Part shown: one piece after another, positions 34,302 to 41,996 of the stretch
Numbering within the stretch: the first letter of the stretch is position 1
Layout: each line of letters starts with the position of its first letter
Assembly (NCBI GenBank): GCA_018401955.1
Contig: JAGYJT010000008.1
Coordinates: 1-64,000 of the forward strand
Direction: 5' to 3'
Source: Chitinophagales bacterium
GTDB taxonomy: Bacteria; Bacteroidota; Bacteroidia; Chitinophagales; CAIOSU01
DNA: 64,000 bases
The notes under the pieces: generated by a model
What the model saw: the letters and a program-made list of their open reading frames with translations, nothing else
Told to the model about the DNA's origin: nothing
Database searches by the model: none
Translations under genes and position numbers: made by a program

Positions 34302-35234
34302 ATGAGAAAAATTCTGGTAACTGGTGGCGCTGGATTTATTGCCAGCAGCATGGCCGATAAGCTAATTGAAGACCCAGAAAACTTTGTGGTGATTGTAGAT
34401 AATCTACTTACCGGAAAACTGAACCGTTTGCCCAGTAAAGATAAACCCAACTGGAGGTTTATTAAGTGCGATGTAAACGACATTAACGATATTACCCCAG
34501 TAATGGTGTCGTATTCTTTCGATTATGTTTTCCATTACGCAGCGGTGGTTGGCGTGCAGCGCACATTAGAAAACCCGGTAATGGTATTGAACGATACCGA
34601 TGGCATTAAAAACGTGCTGAACCTGTGCAAAAACACAGGGGTACGCCGCATATTTTATGCTTCATCATCAGAAGTATATGGCGAGCCTACTACCTTACCG
34701 CAAAATGAATACACTACTCCGTTAAACAGCCGCTTGCCTTATGCAGTGGTTAAAAATATTGGCGAAGCATATTGCAAATCGTATAAGCTAGAGTTTGATT
34801 TGGATTATACCATTTTCAGGTTCTTTAATACCTACGGCCCTAAGCAAAGTACTGATTTTGTGATGTCGCGTTTCATTAACATGGCCGTAAAAGGTAAGGA
34901 CATTACCGTATATGGTGATGGCCAGCAAAGCCGTACCTTTTGCTATGTAGATGACAATATTATGGCCACCACCAACACGTTGTTTAAGGATATGTGCCTT
35001 AACGATATTGTGAATATTGGTAGTGATGTAGAGATATCGGTGCTTGAACTGGCTAATATGATTATCAAACTTACCGATTCCAAGTCGAAAGTAGTTCATT
35101 TGCCACCTTTGGCTGAAGGAGATATGCTGCGCCGGGTGCCAGATATTACTAAGATGAAAGAATTGATGGACCGTGAAATTACCCCACTCGAAGTAGGCAT
35201 CAAAAAGCTTATCGACTCTGGTAAATTTAAATAA
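34302..35234 (+). CDS. NAD-dependent epimerase/dehydratase (extended SDR)
   Basis: A 310-residue extended short-chain dehydrogenase/reductase acting on a nucleotide sugar. The NAD site is TGGAGFIASS (residues 7-16), the active site has Ser122/Ser123 in YASSSEVYG and the pair Tyr147-Lys151 in LPYAVVKNIGE, and RFFNTYGP follows. The residues after YGE resemble UDP-glucuronate decarboxylase or UDP-glucose 4-epimerase-like enzymes, but the specificity cannot be told by eye. It follows rmlA by 12 bases and precedes galE by 2, so the three are one operon that supplies activated sugars for a surface glycan. Confidence 0.85.
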   Translation: MRKILVTGGAGFIASSMADKLIEDPENFVVIVDNLLTGKLNRLPSKDKPNWRFIKCDVNDINDITPVMVSYSFDYVFHYAAVVGVQRTLENPVMVLNDTDGIKNVLNLCKNTGVRRIFYASSSEVYGEPTTLPQNEYTTPLNSRLPYAVVKNIGEAYCKSYKLEFDLDYTIFRFFNTYGPKQSTDFVMSRFINMAVKGKDITVYGDGQQSRTFCYVDDNIMATTNTLFKDMCLNDIVNIGSDVEISVLELANMIIKLTDSKSKVVHLPPLAEGDMLRRVPDITKMKELMDREITPLEVGIKKLIDSGKFK

Positions 35235-35236
35235 GC

Positions 35237-36271
35237 ATGGCTAAAATACTCGTAACCGGCGGATGTGGCTATATTGGCTCACATACTATTGTTGATTTGA
35301 TAGCGCATGGTTACGAAGTGATTTGTGCTGACAATCTTTCTTATGGTAGTACTCAACGTTTGGATGGCATTGAGGCCATTACAGGCAAAAAGGTTAAAAA
35401 CTACCCCATCAATTTAGCGGATAAGCGCGCTACCGAGGTCATTTTCAATGAACATCCGGATTTGGCAGGCATAATCCACTTTGCGGCTTTTATGAGCGTA
35501 CCCGAATCGGTAGAGCAACCGTTGCGCTATTTTGAGAACAACCTCAATTCGCTCATAAACGTGTTGCACTTTGCGCAAGTGCACGGTATACATAACTTTG
35601 TTTTTTCTTCTTCATGCTCGGTATATGGGCAGCCCGATGTGTTACCTGTTACTGAGGTAACACCCCGTAAGGAGGCAGAGTCGCCATATGCCCGCACCAA
35701 ACAAATTGGCGAAGACATCATTCAAGATTTTGCTAAAGCTTACCCTCAGCATCGAGCAGCCCTGCTTAGGTACTTTAACCCTATTGGGGCGCACCCATCG
35801 GGGCAATTGGGAGAGTATGCCACCTTTAAGCCAAACAACCTGGCCCCATTGATTACCGATACGGCATTGGGTAAACGTAATAGCTTAAAAGTATTTGGTA
35901 ACCAATACCCTACACGCGATGGTACTTGCGTGCGCGATTATATACACGTGTGTGACATTGCACATGCGCATACGCTGGCCCTTAAGCATTTGTTGGAGGC
36001 CAAAAATAGCCCGGCAGTTGAGGTGTTTAACCTTGGTAGCGGAACGGGTGCTACGGTGCTAGAAGTGCTTACAGCTTTTGAAACTGCCACTGGCGTAAAG
36101 CTTAACTGGGAGTATGCGCCCCCGCGCCCCGGCGATGTAGTGGCGGTATATGCTGATAGAACAAAAGCTACCCAACAACTAGGCTGGGAACCGAAGTATT
36201 CATTAAGCGAGATGATGAATACGGCTTGGCAATGGGCCTTGCACTTAAACAATAATTTGGGAGGTAGATAG
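35237..36271 (+). CDS. galE: UDP-glucose 4-epimerase
   Basis: GalE interconverts UDP-glucose and UDP-galactose. The 344-residue protein begins with the NAD site MAKILVTGGCGYIGSHT, has Ser125 and the Tyr151-x-x-x-Lys155 active site (SPYARTKQIGED), the RYFNPIGAHPSG segment and the YPTRDGTCVRDYIHVCDIAHAH motif specific for GalE. The family length is ~338. It is the last gene of the rmlA-SDR-galE operon, 2 bases after the SDR gene, and ends 7 bases before the convergent serpin gene. It is likely to feed the same glycan pathway. Confidence 0.94.
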   Translation: MAKILVTGGCGYIGSHTIVDLIAHGYEVICADNLSYGSTQRLDGIEAITGKKVKNYPINLADKRATEVIFNEHPDLAGIIHFAAFMSVPESVEQPLRYFENNLNSLINVLHFAQVHGIHNFVFSSSCSVYGQPDVLPVTEVTPRKEAESPYARTKQIGEDIIQDFAKAYPQHRAALLRYFNPIGAHPSGQLGEYATFKPNNLAPLITDTALGKRNSLKVFGNQYPTRDGTCVRDYIHVCDIAHAHTLALKHLLEAKNSPAVEVFNLGSGTGATVLEVLTAFETATGVKLNWEYAPPRPGDVVAVYADRTKATQQLGWEPKYSLSEMMNTAWQWALHLNNNLGGR

Positions 36272-36278
36272 GCTGCTG

Positions 36279-37475
36279 TTATAAGCTAGGGTTAGTCACT
36301 TTGCCTATCATCAATATTCTACCGGTTTCTTTTTCACGAACGGCAATTACAAATGGTTTATTTACCGAAAAGGTACTGTTGGCAGCAATACCTGGCTCAG
36401 TGGGTATTACGCCCGCTTCTTTAATGCTAAGAGCCGTTTTGTGCTTAATATCGGCAATGCTTAAGGCTACATCGGTAATGTTGCTAAAGTTAGAAATGCC
36501 CTCTTCAAAAGCCATACCCATACCCATGTTCAACAACACTGGTTTCATAAAGCTGTTGGACTCGATATTGAACTTGGGCAAAAATAGGTTTGGCGATTGG
36601 TCATAGCTTAAACCATTCATCCAAGTATCCCAACGCGAAACGGAAATGTTGTTAATTAAATTGTCAAGGTTACTTAGGTCGGCAGGCATTACTATAGTAA
36701 GACTGAATGCACCGTTTTCGTATGGTAAATCGGCTATCCTTACTTCATTGTCTCCATAGTAACCATATTGCATTCCACGGCCGCTCATCATGGTTACCGG
36801 CACCGTTTGTGCATCGCCTACATAAAATGGCTGCTGTGTGGTAAGCGTGCTATCAAATGCCTGCTTAAACCTACCATTAAACCACAGGCTATTTATTACG
36901 TATATACCATCACCTACTATCAGTTGATCAATAATACCTTCAATATTGCCTCCGGTGGCATTGTTCACCCAGTCGTTGATTATTTGAGCGGCAGTAGGGC
37001 TCGAGAAATCAATCTGCTCTAATGCAATCTGGTAATAGAGTTGATTGATTTGCTCAAACACCGTTTTTACAGGAGTACCTTCTTTGAGCCAAATAGAGTT
37101 GGCCAACGAAAGCTCAACATTGGGGTCGCTGCCTGTCAACTCTGCCATAAGCAACTTATAGGTCTGGTTGATATCGGTAAGGCTCAACCCCTGCGTTTCC
37201 AATGTTTCCATCATTGCGTCCCTAGTAGGTCCTTCGGCACCGTTTGCCAATACGCTCAATCCAACACTTAGGCTCAGCGGTGACATGACCATATTGGCCG
37301 TATCGGCATCTTGGTTTATTTGCTGCAACAGCTCAATTCCAAAAGCATTGTTGGCTTGTAGCAGCTTTTGGCGAAACACGTCGCTCTCGTCGGATAAGGT
37401 AGGGGGCTTAGTACAAGATGTCCATAAAACGAACATCATTGCCAATCCCGATAGCAGGGTCTTCATTCTATACAT
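36279..37475 (-). CDS. Serpin family lipoprotein with atypical reactive-centre loop
   Basis: A 398-residue serpin anchored as a lipoprotein: the signal peptide ends at Cys21 (FVLWTSC). Serpin marks include NMVMSPLSLSVGLSVLANGA, NSIWLKEG, INSLWFNGRFKQAFDSTLT, LPYENGAFSLTIVMP and the C-terminal FSVNKPFVIAVREKETGRIL. Serpins trap proteases through their reactive-centre loop. Here the hinge reads SIKEAGVIPTEPGIAANST where inhibitory serpins have EEGTEAAA-type small residues; the segment to the conserved PF is about nine residues shorter and contains prolines. This makes inhibition by loop insertion doubtful. An ATG at 37466 is an alternative start. A good promoter precedes it (37492-37521). Confidence 0.87.
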   Translation of the reverse strand: MYRMKTLLSGLAMMFVLWTSCTKPPTLSDESDVFRQKLLQANNAFGIELLQQINQDADTANMVMSPLSLSVGLSVLANGAEGPTRDAMMETLETQGLSLTDINQTYKLLMAELTGSDPNVELSLANSIWLKEGTPVKTVFEQINQLYYQIALEQIDFSSPTAAQIINDWVNNATGGNIEGIIDQLIVGDGIYVINSLWFNGRFKQAFDSTLTTQQPFYVGDAQTVPVTMMSGRGMQYGYYGDNEVRIADLPYENGAFSLTIVMPADLSNLDNLINNISVSRWDTWMNGLSYDQSPNLFLPKFNIESNSFMKPVLLNMGMGMAFEEGISNFSNITDVALSIADIKHKTALSIKEAGVIPTEPGIAANSTFSVNKPFVIAVREKETGRILMIGKVTNPSL

Positions 37476-37491
37476 TATAGTGCCAGTTGGG

Positions 37492-37521
37492 CAAAATTAA
37501 GCATTTGCCTCACTACCTCAA
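37492..37521 (-). promoter_or_regulatory. Promoter of the serpin gene
   Basis: On the minus strand TTG (37521-37519), a 19-base spacer and TAATTTTG (37499-37492) match the consensus exactly. The leader before the ATG at 37475 would be about 10 bases. Confidence 0.65.
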
Positions 37522-37578
37522 AGATGTAAAGTAAGCCCAAGAGGTTGTATGCGCTTCGGCTTGCTTTTGCAGAATTTT

Positions 37579-37872
37579 CTATTGGCAGGTTCTACCGCTC
37601 AATACGGCACTGTTTACCGCTGCGTCGTAATCTGCTTGCGATTGGAAGTCGCTTTCGCAATAAGTAATGTCGTTGCTGCCCTGTACACTCGAAACGCAGG
37701 TAACACATACGTTGCAAGCAGCGCAAGGGCCACCGCAGTCAATACCGGTTTCGCCTTGGTTCTGGATGCCATCGGTGCAAGTGGCAACCGGGGTGTCATC
37801 AGTATCCTCATCTTTTGAGCAAGAAAATAAAATTAGGCACGAGGCCAAAGCAAGTAAAAACAAATTTTTCAT
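37579..37872 (-). CDS. Small cysteine-rich lipoprotein with CTDG-DCGG motif
   Basis: A 97-residue lipoprotein: the signal peptide ends at Cys18 (LILFSCS), followed by an acidic spacer (KDEDTDDTP). The core, CTDGIQNQGETGIDCGG with a following PCAAC, is a motif I recognise as recurrent in Bacteroidota surface proteins, with more cysteines after it (CVTC and two single). The function of this motif is unknown; disulphide-stabilised binding is a guess. An AAAGGGATT stretch lies directly before the ATG. It is upstream of the serpin gene by about 100 bases on the same strand. Confidence 0.72.
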   Translation of the reverse strand: MKNLFLLALASCLILFSCSKDEDTDDTPVATCTDGIQNQGETGIDCGGPCAACNVCVTCVSSVQGSNDITYCESDFQSQADYDAAVNSAVLSGRTCQ

Positions 37873-37908
37873 AATCCCTTTAGGTTTTAGTTGGTTAGTT
37901 GCAAGTGT

Positions 37909-38322
37909 TTATCTAAGTCTATCGGCTTGGCGCACCAGTTTTTCATCGGCAGCAATGCCGCGGTGGCCTAGTATTTGAAGTATTAGTATTATGGTGCCGA
38001 TAACGGCAAATGGATCAACCCCTAAGTCATTGCTGCTTGAGTTGCCTATGGCGATGAAATAATCGGCAGCAATGGTAAATAAGGCCAGTACGGTAAGCAG
38101 TATAGCACCTTTTACGGCCATCATTTGGCGGGGGCGTTTGGCATATAAAAAGATGCTAAACAAGGTAATAAACGCTGAAAGGCCGATGAAAACCTCTTGA
38201 AGGATAAACAATGTATCGTTGGCTGCACTGCCACCGAGGGTAATTAACGGCAACCTAGAAAACAACCCTCCTAAGGCCAAAAGCGCCAGGAACAAATAAA
38301 CAGATTGGATGCGTTGTATCAT
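37909..38322 (-). CDS. DUF4293 membrane protein
   Basis: A 137-residue protein with four predicted membrane helices (SVYLFLALLALGGLFSRL; VFIGLSAFITLFSIFLYA; AILLTVLALFTIAADYFIA; PFAVIGTIILILQILGHRGI) and a basic C-terminal tail (ADEKLVRQADRLR). The beginning MIQRIQSVYLFLA is the hallmark of the Bacteroidota family DUF4293, which decides the start at 38322 over the upstream frame to 38412. Its function is unknown. It is divergent from the thiolase gene and ends 36 bases before the next gene on its strand. Confidence 0.8.
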   Translation of the reverse strand: MIQRIQSVYLFLALLALGGLFSRLPLITLGGSAANDTLFILQEVFIGLSAFITLFSIFLYAKRPRQMMAVKGAILLTVLALFTIAADYFIAIGNSSSNDLGVDPFAVIGTIILILQILGHRGIAADEKLVRQADRLR

Positions 38323-38394
38323 GTTGGCACTAGGTTTCTTGTTAAACGATGGTGCAAAGTAAATAAACAATAGGCCAAATTGTATTATTCCCGT

Positions 38395-38402
38395 TACTTT
38401 TG
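38395..38402 (+). promoter_or_regulatory. -7 element of the thiolase gene
   Basis: TACTTTTG, an exact TAnnTTTG match, 24 bases before the ATG at 38427. No TTG at a suitable distance. Confidence 0.5.
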
Positions 38403-38426
38403 TTGTAATCAAAACACACCCGCTCT

Positions 38427-39626
38427 ATGTCGAAAGCTGCTTATATTGTTGATGCCGTGCGCACCCCCATTGGTAAATATGCCGGAAACCTGAGTAGTGT
38501 GCGCCCCGATGACTTGGCGGCACACGCCATTAAAAGCTTGATAGCCCGCAACCCCAACTTCGACCCTAAATTGTTGGAGGACGTGATATTGGGCGCTGCA
38601 AACCAAGCTGGCGAGGACAACCGAAACGTAGCACGCATGGCCCTGCTTTTAGCAGGCTTGCCTATTGAAGTGGGTGGGGTAACGGTTAACCGCCTGTGCG
38701 CATCGGGGCTGCAAGCGGTAATGGATTCGACCCGGGCGATATTGAACGGTGATGGCGATGCGTACATAGCTGGTGGTGTGGAGAGCATGAGCCGTGCGCC
38801 GTTTGTAATGGCCAAGAGCGATAGTGCCTTTGGCCGCTTGCCCGAAACCTACGATACAACCCTAGGCTGGCGCTTTATCAATAGCGCGCTGTCAGACCTA
38901 TATTACCCATACAGCATGGGCGAAACTGCTGAAAATGTGGCCGACCAATGGAAAATAAGCCGCGAGGCGCAGGATGAATTTGCCCGAAATAGCCAATTGA
39001 AATACCAAGTCGCGCATGAAGCGGGTAGGTTTGCCGAAGAAATTGTGCCTGTAACCATACCACAGCGCAAAGGAGAACCTGTTATAGTAGACAAGGACGA
39101 ACACCCTCGCTTAAGCTCTTTGGAGCAACTGGCGAAGCTGAAACCAGCCTTTAAGAAAGATGGTAGCGTTACGGCTGGCAACTCTTCGGGCATAAACGAT
39201 GGTGCTGCGGCTATGTTGGTGGTTAGCGAAGATGCTTTGAAACGCCTAAACTTAACCCCATTGGCCCGAGTGGTTTCAATGGGTGTGGCAGGTGTGCATC
39301 CTTCGGTAATGGGTGTAGGCCCTATACCGGCCAGCCAAAAGGCCCTGAAACGCGCCGGGCTTAGCGCTAACGACCTGGGCTTGGTAGAATTGAACGAAGC
39401 CTTTGCCTCGCAATCATTGGCATGTATACAAGATTTGGGCCTCAACCCCGAAATAGTAAACGTAAACGGCGGTGCCATTGCCCTCGGCCACCCGCTGGGT
39501 TGCTCTGGTGCCCGCATAACCGCTACCCTAATACACGAAATGCAAAAGCGCCAAGTTCGCTACGGCCTGGCCACCATGTGCATCGGCGTAGGCCAAGGCG
39601 CTGCCGTGGTGTATGAAAGGTGCTAG
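38427..39626 (+). CDS. Acetyl-CoA C-acyltransferase (thiolase), PcaF/PaaJ-like
   Basis: A 399-residue degradative thiolase, which splits a 3-ketoacyl-CoA with CoA to release acetyl-CoA or succinyl-CoA. Catalytic residues are intact: Cys91 in VNRLCASGLQA, His355 in IALGHPLGCSGAR and Cys385 in MCIGVGQGAA. The internal DTTLGWRFIN and PFVMAKSDSAFGR resemble the PcaF/PaaJ branch (3-oxoadipyl-CoA thiolase), but a general FadA- or AtoB-type use is possible. No paa, pca or fad genes flank it, so the pathway cannot be told from context. The gene is GC-richer than its surroundings. Confidence 0.9.
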   Translation: MSKAAYIVDAVRTPIGKYAGNLSSVRPDDLAAHAIKSLIARNPNFDPKLLEDVILGAANQAGEDNRNVARMALLLAGLPIEVGGVTVNRLCASGLQAVMDSTRAILNGDGDAYIAGGVESMSRAPFVMAKSDSAFGRLPETYDTTLGWRFINSALSDLYYPYSMGETAENVADQWKISREAQDEFARNSQLKYQVAHEAGRFAEEIVPVTIPQRKGEPVIVDKDEHPRLSSLEQLAKLKPAFKKDGSVTAGNSSGINDGAAAMLVVSEDALKRLNLTPLARVVSMGVAGVHPSVMGVGPIPASQKALKRAGLSANDLGLVELNEAFASQSLACIQDLGLNPEIVNVNGGAIALGHPLGCSGARITATLIHEMQKRQVRYGLATMCIGVGQGAAVVYERC

Positions 39627-39988
39627 GTTTATTGACGATTTTTGATTTACGAGGTACGAATGAGGAAAGACTCAAAATAAGGTAATCCCTCTCCCTCTGG
39701 GAGAGGTTAGGTGAGGGTTTTGTGTGTGGGCTTGTTTAGGTCAGGACTCTACTTGAATCCCTACTGAACTACGAAATGAACTTCAATTTGCCTTTGCGTT
39801 CGTGGCGAAAACCTTTGCGCACGTTGCGTTTAAACCCGTAATGCCTTTTAACCGCCCGCCTGCCGCGGGCAGGCAACGAACGCGACGATAAAAAGCGCAA
39901 AGACCGCAACGCAGTAATAAACCATCATTCATCAAAATATTTCCCTCACCACACACAACCGTTACTGCGCATACCGTATCTTACATGC
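39627..39988. repeat. Repeat-rich intergenic region with several hairpin families
   Basis: These 362 bases hold no credible gene. They contain a TTGACGATTT word at 39632 shared with 41707; an 8-bp hairpin CCTCTCCC-TCT-GGGAGAGG at 39688-39706; a CCTTTGCG-rich repeat at 39791-39834 that recurs at 62069-62112; a 7-bp GCCTGCC-GCG-GGCAGGC hairpin at 39858-39874; and an inverted CTTTGCG-type piece near 39890-39915. I recognise such elements as dispersed repeats in Bacteroidota genomes. Confidence 0.75.
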
Positions 39989-41710
39989 ATGGTAAAGTAT
40001 TTGGGTGTATTTTTACTGCTATTGTTTCCGCTACTGTCGCTTGCCCAAAAAGAAGACAGGGTGTGGGTGTTTGGCCACAATGCAGGTATCGATTTCAACG
40101 ATACGGCAAACCCTGTAAACTTTGTTACGGAATGCAAGAATTACAAGACTTCTTCTTCGATTGCAGATTTATCAGGAAACTTGTTGTTCTATTTGTCATG
40201 CGATCTTGCTCAAAATAAATGCTCGATAAAAGATAAAAATAATTTAAATATTGATGGATTAGAAAATATAAATGGGATTGGCGGAACAGGAGCTTGTTCT
40301 GCTATTATCTCTTTTTCTGATAGTGTTTTTTATATTTTTTATGTTGGCAGAAGACCATTAACATGTTCATTAAATTTCTGCCCTGGTCTATTTCACAGCA
40401 AGATAAAGTTGGATGCCAATGGAAACTTAGTGGCTCTTTTCTCAGATTCACTTTTAACTAATGAATTTGCCTATGAGAAGTTTGAGGTTGTGAAACATGC
40501 TAACGGAACTGACTGGTGGCTAGTAATGCCAGCGCTAAACACAATTAGTGGTTTCTGTACTAACAGAAAGCATGTCTTTCTTTTGCAAAGCGCTAGCGTC
40601 CAGTTAATTGTATCCCAAGATATAGGGAAAGTAACATGTTCCCCTCAAAAGGACGGGGATATGACTTTTTCACCTGATGGTTCAAAACTAATAGAGTCAT
40701 ATTACAGAGATAGTTTGGTACAGTTATACAATTTTGACCGATGTACAGGACTGCTTTCAAATCCTAGGACAGTAGATAATGCTGGAAGTCCTTACTTTTT
40801 GACTTTTTCACCTAACGGTAAACTTGCCTACGTTTCGAAAGGGAAAGGTGGGATATCTACAGATAACAACCTTATTTACCAGTATAGCTTAGATTCTGTA
40901 GATATCCCCTCCACAAGGACAACCATATGGGAAGATACTACAGAGAAGCTAAATGCTGGTTTCTTAAAGCTAGCCCCTGACAACAAAATTTATTTTTCCT
41001 GTGCATATGGTAATTCTGGACTAAGTCCCCAAATATCCCCCTACAGCCAAAACTTGGGGGTAATACATGCCCCTAACGAGATAGGCACAGCCAGCGATTT
41101 CAGGCCATTCTCTTATTATTTGGGCGATAGTGCCTTAGCCACATTCGGCCTCCCTAACATGCCGAACTACAACCTCGGTCCTTTGCCCATATACCAAGCC
41201 AGTGCCGGGGTGGATACTTTTTATTGCCAAGGCGATAGCACCATTAAGGCGCTACCAATCGGAGGGGATAGCCTGCCCCACATTACCTACCTATGGCAAC
41301 CCGCCCCGGGCATCGATAGCCTAAATGTGCGCACCCAGCTTGTAAAACCCAACCAAAGCCGATGGTACTATGTAACCATTACCGATACATCCTACACTGG
41401 TCCATCGTGCAACAGCAGGCTAGATAGTGTATATGTAGAAGTAAAGCTTTGTACGGGCATCACCGAAAAACATGCTATTCAAGCAAAACTATACCCCAAT
41501 CCCACTAATGGGCTGTTTACTATTGAAGTACCAACGTCAGCCACGGGGTATAATTTCCGGCTATTCAATCTATTGGGCCAACAAATGATGGAAGCTAAAT
41601 TGAAACAGGAAAAAACAGAGTTACAACTTAATTATCCAACCGGCATCTACCTCTACCAAATAACCCACAACGGGCAGGTGCAAAATGGGAAGTTGGTGAT
41701 TGGAGATTGA
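39989..41710 (+). CDS. T9SS type A cargo, beta-propeller-like, mosaic base composition
   Basis: A 573-residue secreted protein. It has a signal peptide (MVKYLGVFLLLLFPLLSLAQ), a WD40/PD40-like propeller (residues ~25-390: GDMTFSPDGSKLIESYYRDS; FLTFSPNGKLAYVSKGKGG), a short Ig-like module (residues ~395-475) and a T9SS type A sorting domain (KLYPNPTNGLFTIEV ... PTGIYLYQITHNGQVQNGK). Function beyond secretion is unknown. Base composition is uneven: hand counts give 71 G/C in 240 bases at 40141-40380 but 63 in 120 bases within 41041-41220. Repeat-rich intergenic DNA lies on both sides, including a shared TTGACGATTT word, so part of the gene may have been exchanged. Confidence 0.82.
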   Translation: MVKYLGVFLLLLFPLLSLAQKEDRVWVFGHNAGIDFNDTANPVNFVTECKNYKTSSSIADLSGNLLFYLSCDLAQNKCSIKDKNNLNIDGLENINGIGGTGACSAIISFSDSVFYIFYVGRRPLTCSLNFCPGLFHSKIKLDANGNLVALFSDSLLTNEFAYEKFEVVKHANGTDWWLVMPALNTISGFCTNRKHVFLLQSASVQLIVSQDIGKVTCSPQKDGDMTFSPDGSKLIESYYRDSLVQLYNFDRCTGLLSNPRTVDNAGSPYFLTFSPNGKLAYVSKGKGGISTDNNLIYQYSLDSVDIPSTRTTIWEDTTEKLNAGFLKLAPDNKIYFSCAYGNSGLSPQISPYSQNLGVIHAPNEIGTASDFRPFSYYLGDSALATFGLPNMPNYNLGPLPIYQASAGVDTFYCQGDSTIKALPIGGDSLPHITYLWQPAPGIDSLNVRTQLVKPNQSRWYYVTITDTSYTGPSCNSRLDSVYVEVKLCTGITEKHAIQAKLYPNPTNGLFTIEVPTSATGYNFRLFNLLGQQMMEAKLKQEKTELQLNYPTGIYLYQITHNGQVQNGKLVIGD

Positions 41711-41748
41711 CGATTTACGAAGTACGATTTGCGATTGAAGAGTGGCGT

Positions 41749-41770
41749 GTCATCCTGAGCCTGTCGAAGG
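41749..41770 (+). repeat. GTCATCCTGAGC-type dispersed repeat
   Basis: The word GTCATCCTGAGCCTGTCGAA is a very common dispersed intergenic sequence in Bacteroidota. It is followed by CGCCGAAGCTTTTCGCGAAGG and, at 41920-41942, by a 7-bp CCTCCCC/GGGGAGG hairpin. The whole 41711-41996 gap between two convergent genes is made of such pieces. Confidence 0.7.
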
Positions 41771-41996
41771 GTGCGCGGGATTGCTAACCCGCCGAAGCTT
41801 TTCGCGAAGGTGGGAACCTTGGAGCGAGCGCTAAATTTAAAATTACCGGGACTATTTCTTCGTGGTAAGAACCCACCGTGTTTTGGAATTTATCGCACGA
41901 CGGAGCAACCCCCTTCTAGCCTCCCCCTGAAAAATGGGGAGGAACTTCCATGTTTTACTTGCATCAAGCAAGTCTTGATACTTGATACTCGAAAAA

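Noticed and set aside
38903-39517. 204-residue minus-strand ORF opposite the thiolase gene
   Set aside because: A shadow frame of a GC-rich coding gene; residues are proline- and serine-rich in the manner of antisense frames and no family is seen.
39688-39706. CCTCTCCC hairpin considered as the thiolase terminator
   Set aside because: No T-run follows and the sequence matches a dispersed repeat type, so termination is not supported.
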